From positions 62,001-126,000 of the forward strand of contig NZ_JAACFS010000009.1 of assembly GCF_029051645.1 (NCBI RefSeq): a stretch of 64,000 nt of DNA. Direction: 5' to 3'. This stretch comes from Bradyrhizobium sp. CSA112 (GTDB taxonomy: Bacteria; Pseudomonadota; Alphaproteobacteria; Rhizobiales; Xanthobacteraceae). The stretch's first letter is position 1; the number at the start of each line of letters is the position of its first letter. Below, piece by piece: positions 58,437-64,000 of the stretch. A program made the translations under genes and the position numbers. A model generated the notes under the pieces. It had not been told where the DNA came from. It searched no databases and worked only from the letters and a program-made list of their open reading frames with translations.

Positions 58437-59348
58437 GTGCGTGGAGTTTTTGTCGACGCCAATGAATCGCTGGCCGTGATCTTCGAGCGGCTGCAGAAGC
58501 CCGGCGATCCCGAGGTGCGGATCCACCGCGACCCCGACATCACCTCGGATCAGTATCCCCAGATACTCGATGGCGCCGAGATCGCCATCGTCGATCATAC
58601 GGCGCTGCCGACCGACGTCGCGAAGAAATGCACCGGGCTCAAGCACATTGTATTTCTCGGCACCGGCGCGCGCAGCTACATGAACCCGGAAGAGCTCGCC
58701 GAGCTTGGGATTTCGGTGCACCTGATCAAGGGTTACGGTGATACGGCGGTCGCGGAATGCGCCATCGCGCTGATGTGGGAAGGCGCGCGCGGCCTCGCCA
58801 AGATGGACCGCGGCATCCGCGCCGGCAACTGGCTGCGCGACGACGGCATGCAACTGACCGGCAAGACGCTCGGCCTGATCGGCTTCGGCGGCATCGCGGC
58901 GGAAGTCGCGCGGATTGCGCTCGGTTCGGGCATGCGCGTCGTCGCCTGGAACCGGTCGCCGAAGAAATATCCAAAGGTCGAGTTTGTCGACCTCGACGAA
59001 CTGCTGACCGAGAGCGACGTCGTCTCGATCCATCTGCTGCTCAACGACGAAACGCGCGGCATGATCTCGCGCGCCTGCATCGAGGCGATGAAGCCCGGCG
59101 TCATCCTCGTCAATACCGCGCGCGGCGCCATCGTCGACGAGGAAGCCATGATCGACGCCCTGAAATCGGGCCAGATCCGCCATGCCGGCCTCGACGTCTT
59201 CAACATCGAACCGCTGCCGGCCGACCATCCCTTGACGGAACTGCCCAACGTGACGCTGTCGGCGCATTCGGCGTTCCGCACGCCCGAAGCGAGCGAGAAT
59301 TTGATGCGCGCGGCCTGGGAGCATTGCCGGCGGGTCGTGAAGAGGTGA
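58437..59348 (+). CDS. D-2-hydroxyacid dehydrogenase family protein
   Basis: A 303-residue NAD(P)-dependent dehydrogenase. Cofactor loop GLIGFGGIAAEVARIA, catalytic Arg in VNTARGAIVDE, Glu in DVFNIEPLP and His in TLSAHSAFRTPEAS. The order is that of phosphoglycerate and D-lactate dehydrogenase relatives. The start is GTG with GAGGGGAAA upstream, 24 bp after the carbamoylase stop, so the two are an operon. It would reduce a 2-oxo acid or oxidise a D-2-hydroxy acid formed from the same substrate. Confidence 0.9.
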   Translation: MRGVFVDANESLAVIFERLQKPGDPEVRIHRDPDITSDQYPQILDGAEIAIVDHTALPTDVAKKCTGLKHIVFLGTGARSYMNPEELAELGISVHLIKGYGDTAVAECAIALMWEGARGLAKMDRGIRAGNWLRDDGMQLTGKTLGLIGFGGIAAEVARIALGSGMRVVAWNRSPKKYPKVEFVDLDELLTESDVVSIHLLLNDETRGMISRACIEAMKPGVILVNTARGAIVDEEAMIDALKSGQIRHAGLDVFNIEPLPADHPLTELPNVTLSAHSAFRTPEASENLMRAAWEHCRRVVKR

Positions 59349-59355
59349 TGCCGCT

Positions 59356-59497
59356 TCTTCCTTCTCCCCTTGTGGGAGAAGGTGCCGTAGCGAAGCGTAG
59401 GCGGATGAGGGGTCTCTATCCGCGGAGACGGACCCCTCATCCGGCTCGCTGCCGCTTCGCGTCAGCGATCCACCTTCTCCCACAAGGGGAGAAGGGA
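59356..59497. repeat. Palindromic repeat, family X, copy 3
   Basis: Arms ttccttctccccttgtggga and ttctcccacaaggggagaag; inner arms gatgaggggtct and accc ctcatccgg. Inside tandem unit 1; copied at 59688-59829 with one visible base change (gagacggac against gagaccgac). Confidence 0.9.
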
Positions 59498-59519
59498 AGA
59501 ACTTTGCCTCACACTCCAG

Positions 59520-59648
59520 CCTCATCCTGAGGAGACCGCGAAGCGGTCGTCTCGAAGGATGGCCGCGGGCGAGATCGGGCCTCATGGTTCTCCCGGCGAT
59601 GCGAAGCATCGTCCGGAGACGGCGCTTGGGCGCCTCCTCACCATGAGG
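59520..59648. repeat. Palindromic repeat, family H, copy 2
   Basis: cctcatcctgaggagaccgc, gtctcgaaggatgg, then cctcatggttctcccggcga and cgcctcctcaccatgagg. Nested inverted pieces in tandem unit 1. Confidence 0.88.
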
Positions 59649-59687
59649 GTCCGGCTAATCCACCATCTCCGCGACCGCCTTGCCGCT

Positions 59688-59829
59688 TCTTCCTTCTCCC
59701 CTTGTGGGAGAAGGTGCCGTAGCGAAGCGTAGGCGGATGAGGGGTCTCTATCCGCGGAGACCGACCCCTCATCCGGCTCGCTGCCGCTTCGCGTCAGCGA
59801 TCCACCTTCTCCCACAAGGGGAGAAGGGA
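59688..59829. repeat. Palindromic repeat, family X, copy 4
   Basis: Second copy produced by the tandem duplication; same arms as 59356-59497. Confidence 0.9.
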
Positions 59830-59851
59830 AGAACTTTGCCTCACACTCCAG

Positions 59852-59980
59852 CCTCATCCTGAGGAGACCGCGAAGCGGTCGTCTCGAAGGATGGCCGCGG
59901 GCGAGATCGGGCCTCATGGTTCTCCCGGCGATGCGAAGCATCGTCCGGAGACGGCGCTTGGGCGCCTCCTCACCATGAGG
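59852..59980. repeat. Palindromic repeat, family H, copy 3
   Basis: Second copy produced by the tandem duplication; identical by eye to 59520-59648. Confidence 0.88.
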
Positions 59981-59987
59981 GTCTGGC

Positions 59988-61067
59988 CTAATCCACCATC
60001 TCCGCGACCGCCTTGCCGCAGGCAGCCGTGTCGGCGTTGCCGCCGAGATCCCGCGTGCGTAGCGTGCGCTCGCCCAGCGTGCGCTCGATGGCGCCGACGA
60101 TGGACTCCGCCGCTTCCTTCTCGCCGAGATGCTCCAGCATCATCGCGCCCGACCAGATCATGCCGATCGGGTTAGCGATGCCCTGCCCGGCGATGTCGGG
60201 CGCCGAGCCGTGCACGGGTTCGAACACCGACGGAAAATTGCCTTCCGGATTGATGTTGCCGGATGGCGCGATGCCGATGGTGCCGGTGCAGGCCGGGCCC
60301 AGATCGGAGAGGATGTCGCCGAACAGGTTGGAGCCGACCACGACGTCAAACCAGTCCGGATGCAGCACGAAGTTCGCGGTGAGGATGTCGATGTGGTATT
60401 TGTCCCACTTCACGCCTGGATATTTCTTCGCCATCGCTTCCACGCGCTCGTCCCAATAGGGCATCGTGATCGAGATGCCATTGGACTTGGTCGCCGAAGT
60501 GAGGTGCTTCTTCGGGCGCGACTGCGCCAGATCGAACGCGAACTTCAGGATACGGTCGACACCAACGCGCGTCATCACCGTCTGCTGGGTGACGAATTCA
60601 CGGTCGGTGTCAGGGAACATGCGTCCGCCGACGGAGGAATATTCACCCTCGGTATTTTCGCGTACCACCCAGAAATCGATGTCGCCGGGCTTGCGGCCCG
60701 CGAGCGGCGACGGCACGCCGGGCATCAGCCGCACCGGGCGCAGATTGACATACTGGTCGAACTCGCGGCGGAACTTGATCAGCGAGCCCCACAGCGAGAT
60801 GTGATCCGGGATCTTCGCGGGCCAGCCGACCGCGCCGAAATAGATCGCGTCGTGCTTGCCGATTTTGGCCTTCCAATCCTCCGGCATCATCTCGCCGTGC
60901 TTTTCGTAATAATCCCAGGACGCGAAGTCGAAATGATCGAAATGAACCGACACGCCGTGCTTTTTCGCCGCCGCCTCGAGCACGCGTAGCCCTTCAGGAA
61001 TCACTTCCTTGCCGATGCCGTCGCCTGGAACGACTGCGATCCGATACTGCTTCTTGGCGTTGCTCAT
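59988..61067 (-). CDS. ttuC: Tartrate dehydrogenase/decarboxylase (TtuC-like)
   Basis: A 359-residue beta-decarboxylating dehydrogenase of the isopropylmalate/isocitrate family. VVPGDGIGKEVIPEGLRVLE at the N-terminus, LRPVRLMPGVPSPL (substrate Arg residues), VVRENTEGEYSSVGGRMF, and the metal site in NLFGDILSDLG. EPVHGSAPDIAGQGIANP is the cofactor loop. These enzymes oxidise tartrate and D-malate with NAD+. The segment YSSVGGRMFPDTDREF points to the tartrate dehydrogenase branch rather than LeuB. The final 33 bases were copied into tandem unit 1. Divergent from the SDR at 61254. Confidence 0.9.
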   Translation of the reverse strand: MSNAKKQYRIAVVPGDGIGKEVIPEGLRVLEAAAKKHGVSVHFDHFDFASWDYYEKHGEMMPEDWKAKIGKHDAIYFGAVGWPAKIPDHISLWGSLIKFRREFDQYVNLRPVRLMPGVPSPLAGRKPGDIDFWVVRENTEGEYSSVGGRMFPDTDREFVTQQTVMTRVGVDRILKFAFDLAQSRPKKHLTSATKSNGISITMPYWDERVEAMAKKYPGVKWDKYHIDILTANFVLHPDWFDVVVGSNLFGDILSDLGPACTGTIGIAPSGNINPEGNFPSVFEPVHGSAPDIAGQGIANPIGMIWSGAMMLEHLGEKEAAESIVGAIERTLGERTLRTRDLGGNADTAACGKAVAEMVD

Positions 61068-61253
61068 CGAGAGTTTCCCTGAAAGGTTCGTTGGCTGTTT
61101 GTCAGGCGGCTAATGCCGGTTATTTGATTGCCTTGCAATGGACCAAACCTGCCGCCCGCGCAACGCTGCACTGCAATGTTGACCGCCACGGCACCGCGAG
61201 CCTAACAATTTCGCCAAGCTCCATCCCACCTCTCCTCACCCAGCGAGCATTCC

Positions 61254-62030
61254 ATGGATCTGCACCTGCGCGGCAAGCGTGTCCTGATCACCGGCGCCTC
61301 CAAGGGCATTGGCGCGGCTGCGGCCGAAGCCTTTGCCGTGGAAGGCTGCGACGTCATGCTGGCCGCCCGCAGCGGCGATCAGTTGAACGCGCTGACCGAG
61401 CGGCTGCGCTCCGCGCATCAGATCGGAGCTACCGCCCATGTCGTCGACCTGCGCAAGGCGGAAGACATTGCAAGACTAGCCAAGGAAGCCGCCGATATCG
61501 ATATCCTCGTCAACAATGCCGGAGACATTCCGGGTGGCTCGATCGACAAGATCGAAGAGGCGACCTGGCGTCACGCCTGGGAGCTGAAGGTGTTCGGCTA
61601 CATCAACCTCACCCGCGCGATCTACGCCCAGATGAAGGCGCGCGGCGGCGGCGTCATCGTCAACGACATCGGCGCGGCCGGCGAAAAATTCGATGCCAAC
61701 TACATCTGCGGCAGCGCCGGCAACGCCGCGCTGATGGCCTTCACCCGCGCGCTCGGCGGCAAGAGCCTCGCCGATAATATCCGCGTGGTCGGCATCAACC
61801 CCGGTCCCGTCGGCACCGACCGCCACGTCACGCTGCTGAAGACGCGGGCCAGGAACCAGTTCGGCGACGAGAACCGCTACAAGGAATTCCAGAAAGGCAT
61901 GCCGCTCGGCCGTCCCGCGCACGCCCGCGAGATCGGCGATCTCATGGCGTTTTTGGCGTCGGACCGGTCTGGGTATACGTCGGGGGTGATCTTCACGGTG
62001 GACGGTGGGTACACGTCGGGGTGGGGTTAG
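61254..62030 (+). CDS. SDR-family protein lacking the YxxxK active site
   Basis: A 258-residue SDR fold. The cofactor loop ITGASKGIG (12-20), NNAG (87-90) and the terminal FTVDGGYTSGWG are normal. The active-site region is not: where YxAxK is expected the sequence reads ANYICGSAGNAAL, so the Lys is Asn157 and the Tyr sits at 150, seven residues before it. The catalytic Ser region reads VNDIGAAG. It may use another mechanism or bind ligand without catalysis. Divergent from ttuC across 186 bp. Confidence 0.85.
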   Translation: MDLHLRGKRVLITGASKGIGAAAAEAFAVEGCDVMLAARSGDQLNALTERLRSAHQIGATAHVVDLRKAEDIARLAKEAADIDILVNNAGDIPGGSIDKIEEATWRHAWELKVFGYINLTRAIYAQMKARGGGVIVNDIGAAGEKFDANYICGSAGNAALMAFTRALGGKSLADNIRVVGINPGPVGTDRHVTLLKTRARNQFGDENRYKEFQKGMPLGRPAHAREIGDLMAFLASDRSGYTSGVIFTVDGGYTSGWG

Positions 62031-62051
62031 GCGCCTCGCTACGCACACCGA

Positions 62052-62184
62052 CCTCATCCTGAGGAGCATCGCGAAGCGGTGCGTCTCGAAGGATGGGCCG
62101 CGGATACGGTGGGGGCCTCATGGTTCTCCCGGCGATGCGAAGCATCGTCCGGAGACGGCGCTGTCGCGCCTCCTCACCATGAGG
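62052..62184. repeat. Palindromic repeat, family H, copy 4
   Basis: cctcatcctgaggagcatcg ... gtctcgaaggatgg ... cctcatggttctcccggcga ... cgcctcctcaccatgagg. In the convergent gap between the SDR and the alpha/beta hydrolase. Confidence 0.88.
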
Positions 62185-62205
62185 AGTAGACGTCGGCGCG
62201 ACTAA

Positions 62206-63057
62206 CTAACCCGTCGTCCGCTCGAACAACTGTCGGATCAGCGTCGTAATCCTTCCCTTCAGCGACATCATCTCGTACAGGATGGTGAAATGGTTCGCGC
62301 CGGGAATTTCCTCATACGTTACTGGCAAGCCATATCGGGCGCGGTGGCCGGCGAAATCGGCGGTCTGCTTCCGCAATAGCGGCAACTCGGCGCTGCCGAC
62401 CACGAGCGACAGCGGTTTTAAGGGACCGCCTTCCTGCATCATCGGCGAGTTGCGGCGTGAAGTCGCTTCATCGGCCTTCAGCTTCTCGTTGAGATAGGAA
62501 TGGCGGATCGGCTCCAGATCGTAGATGCCTGAGATTGCCATGCCCGCTCTCACCTTCGGATGCGATAGCACCATCGAGGTCAGGTGCCCGCCGGCAGACC
62601 AGCCTGATACCACGATGCCGCCGGCCGCGGCGCCAAGCGCCGGCAGTTGCTCGGAGAGATAATCGATGCCGGCGTGGATCTCAGTGACGATTTCGTCCAG
62701 TGTCGCCTCCGGCGCCAGCGTATAGCCGATCAGGGCCACGTTGATGCCGTGGGCCATCGGACCTTCGGCAACCACGGTGAAAACCTCCTTCGCCCGCGCC
62801 TGCCAGTAGCCGCCGTGGATGAACAGCAGCGTCGGCGCGTTGTCCGCCGCTTTCAAAAAATCAATCCGGTTGCGCTCGCGCGGGCCGTACCCCAGGTCGA
62901 GATGCCCGGGGAAGCGCTTGCGCAACTCGGCAGACCGCTGCTCCCAGCCCGCAATCATCTCGACGCTGCCGGGCACCGCAACACCGTTGTTGAGGCCGAG
63001 GTCGCGCTCCTGCTGGTTCATCGCGCGCCAGTCCAGCGCAGAGAACAATGTCGTCAT
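62206..63057 (-). CDS. Alpha/beta hydrolase, arylformamidase-like
   Basis: A 283-residue esterase-fold protein from the ATG at 63057 (GGAGATATTGC upstream). HGGYW is the HGG(Y/W) oxyanion motif, GWSAGGHL the nucleophile elbow with Ser, and PGANHFTILYE carries the catalytic His. This set is that of the HSL/arylformamidase-like group, which hydrolyses formamides or small esters. The frame continues upstream to 63762, antisense to the amidase, and is rejected. It is divergent from the amidase at 63160. Confidence 0.88.
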   Translation of the reverse strand: MTTLFSALDWRAMNQQERDLGLNNGVAVPGSVEMIAGWEQRSAELRKRFPGHLDLGYGPRERNRIDFLKAADNAPTLLFIHGGYWQARAKEVFTVVAEGPMAHGINVALIGYTLAPEATLDEIVTEIHAGIDYLSEQLPALGAAAGGIVVSGWSAGGHLTSMVLSHPKVRAGMAISGIYDLEPIRHSYLNEKLKADEATSRRNSPMMQEGGPLKPLSLVVGSAELPLLRKQTADFAGHRARYGLPVTYEEIPGANHFTILYEMMSLKGRITTLIRQLFERTTG

Positions 63058-63159
63058 GCAATATCTCCGGTCGGCCACAACTTCCATGTGATTCCACTTT
63101 GCCGGAAAATGTTCTACAGCACCATCTGCGACAAACGCAAAACGAGCGGAGATAGCGAA

Positions 63160-64000
63160 GTGGCTGATCAGGGGCTGGTGCGAGAGACGGCGATCGCCAT
63201 TGTCGGCAAGCTGAAATCGGGTGAAGTTACGCCGCTCGACCTGCTCAACGTACTGGAAAAACGCATCGCCGAAGTCGACGGCAAGGTCAACGCACTCCCG
63301 ACGCTGTGCTTCGATCGCGCCCGAAAGCACGCCACCGTGCTGATGAAAAAGCCGGCCAGCGAGCGCGGGCTGCTCGCCGGCCTTCCGATCCCGATCAAGG
63401 ACCTGACCAATGTTGCCGGTGTGCTGACGACGCAAGGCTCGCCGATCTACAAGGATAATATCCCCGCGAAGTCCGATATCCTGGTCGAGCACCTCGAGAA
63501 CAATGGCGGCGTGATCTATGCCAAATCGAACACGCCGGAATTCGGCGCCGGCGCCAACACCTTCAACGAGGTGTTCGGCCCGACGCGCAATCCATGGGAC
63601 ACGTCGCGATCTGCAGCCGGCTCTTCCGGCGGCGCGGCGGTTGCGCTCGCCACAGGCACCGCGTGGCTCGCACATGGCTCCGACATGGGCGGATCGCTGC
63701 GCAACCCTGCGAGCTTCTGTGGCATCGTCGGATTGCGGCCGAGCATCGGCCGCGTCGCGCATACGCTGGCGGCGGCGATCGACCGCAATCTCGGCGTCCA
63801 GGGCCCGATGGCGCGCAATGTCGAGGACCTCGCGCTATTGCTCGATGCCATGAGCGGCGAGCATCCCGCCGATCCGCTCTCGCTGCCCGTGCTGCCGACC
63901 TCGTTTCTGTCCGCCGCCCGTTCCGGCAACAAGCCAAAGCGCGTCGCCTATTCGCCCGATCTCGGCATCACGCCAGTCGATTCCGAAGTCGCCGCCATCA
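63160..64000 (+). CDS. Amidase (amidase signature family), 3' end outside window
   Basis: Open to the window edge; 280 residues are visible. Triad: K80 (IPIKDLTNV), the SAAGSSGGAAVALATG stretch around 151-166, and S179 in HGSDMGGSLRNPA. The GTG at 63160 has GGAG about ten bases upstream; an in-frame ATG at 63109 is possible but its extra residues are not conserved-looking. The family normally has about 460-500 residues, so roughly half is missing. It is a different amidase from that at 3198-4547. Confidence 0.9.
   Translation, partial: MADQGLVRETAIAIVGKLKSGEVTPLDLLNVLEKRIAEVDGKVNALPTLCFDRARKHATVLMKKPASERGLLAGLPIPIKDLTNVAGVLTTQGSPIYKDNIPAKSDILVEHLENNGGVIYAKSNTPEFGAGANTFNEVFGPTRNPWDTSRSAAGSSGGAAVALATGTAWLAHGSDMGGSLRNPASFCGIVGLRPSIGRVAHTLAAAIDRNLGVQGPMARNVEDLALLLDAMSGEHPADPLSLPVLPTSFLSAARSGNKPKRVAYSPDLGITPVDSEVAAI

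Larger units (their letters stand above)
59350..59681. repeat. Tandem duplication, unit 1 (332 bp)
   Basis: Directly after the hydroxyacid dehydrogenase stop. It contains a family X palindrome (59356-59497), a family H palindrome (59520-59648) and the final ~33 bases of the tartrate dehydrogenase gene (taatccaccatctccgcgac). Unit 2 follows at 59682-60014. Together they fill the 639-bp gap 59349-59987, which otherwise has no gene. Confidence 0.95.
59682..60014. repeat. Tandem duplication, unit 2 (333 bp)
   Basis: Nearly identical to unit 1. Differences seen: one G to C in the family X centre, and ggtccggctaat versus ggtctggcctaat near the end. This copy runs into the intact 3' end of the tartrate dehydrogenase gene. 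Its family X and H parts are at 59688-59829 and 59852-59980. Confidence 0.95.

Noticed and set aside
59520..59650. Small coding gene in the repeat-rich gap after the hydroxyacid dehydrogenase
   Set aside because: All open frames there are translations of palindromes and occur again in the tandem copy; no ribosome site or conserved sequence.
63058..63762. Upstream extension of the arylformamidase-like hydrolase
   Set aside because: The extension is antisense to the amidase, whose triad residues are all present; the hydrolase has a good ATG and ribosome site at 63057.
1..64000. tRNA, rRNA or riboswitch genes
   Set aside because: Intergenic gaps were read on both strands; nothing with a tRNA-like T-loop/CCA arrangement or known riboswitch core was found, though a covariance-model search was not possible.

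Overview
The window is high-GC, gene-dense DNA from an alphaproteobacterium, most likely Bradyrhizobium or a close relative. This rests on protein style, a large acyl-CoA and ABC-transport repertoire, sparse use of GTG/TTG starts, and many short palindromic intergenic repeats of the kind common in that group. No rRNA, tRNA, CRISPR array, integrase or classical transposase was seen. The genus call is inference; no marker gene is present.

Left half (about 1-36 kb) is mostly acyl-CoA and carboxylate metabolism. In order it holds: a truncated MFS transporter; an alkB operon with a second 2OG-Fe(II) oxygenase; an amidase/DUF2848 pair; a DUF35-thiolase-SDR set; a Tat-exported SMP-30 lactonase-like protein; phosphoenolpyruvate carboxylase; two acyl-CoA synthetases; three crotonases; a DECR-type dienoyl-CoA reductase homologue; two acyl-CoA dehydrogenases; an aminoglycoside-phosphotransferase-like kinase with a DUF6285 partner; htpX; a VOC protein; a flavin reductase; a YghU-type GST; a class V aminotransferase; a Baeyer-Villiger-type monooxygenase; a nitronate monooxygenase; and a thiolase-like protein with a degenerate active site. 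The kinase/DUF6285 pair plus the ACAD11-type dehydrogenase look like a split bacterial version of the ACAD10/11 and Lva machinery that degrades 4-hydroxyacyl-CoAs.

Middle (36-49.6 kb): four methyl-accepting chemotaxis proteins in one orientation, with different sensor halves but nearly identical signalling halves, and an AraC-family regulator between the first two. They are followed by a complete L-threonate catabolic set (ltnD, otnI, otnK on the minus strand; otnC divergent on the plus strand).

Right half (49.6-64 kb): a small GIY-YIG nuclease gene sits between arms of a palindromic repeat, next to a gene-less copy of the same repeat and a second, decayed copy of the otnC tail. Then come a branched-chain-amino-acid-type ABC importer, a DUF1445 hydro-lyase-like protein, a divergent LysR regulator with a good T-N11-A operator, an M20-type carbamoylase, a D-2-hydroxyacid dehydrogenase, a 332-bp tandem duplication that copied the 3' end of a tartrate dehydrogenase gene, the tartrate dehydrogenase itself, an SDR lacking the usual active-site residues, an alpha/beta hydrolase, and the start of a second amidase that runs off the window.

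At least ten families of palindromic or inverted-arm repeats occupy most intergenic gaps, nearly always at gene ends. They have locally remodelled genes: one has lengthened a monooxygenase reading frame, one abuts the flavin reductase start, and one ends just before the GIY-YIG start.
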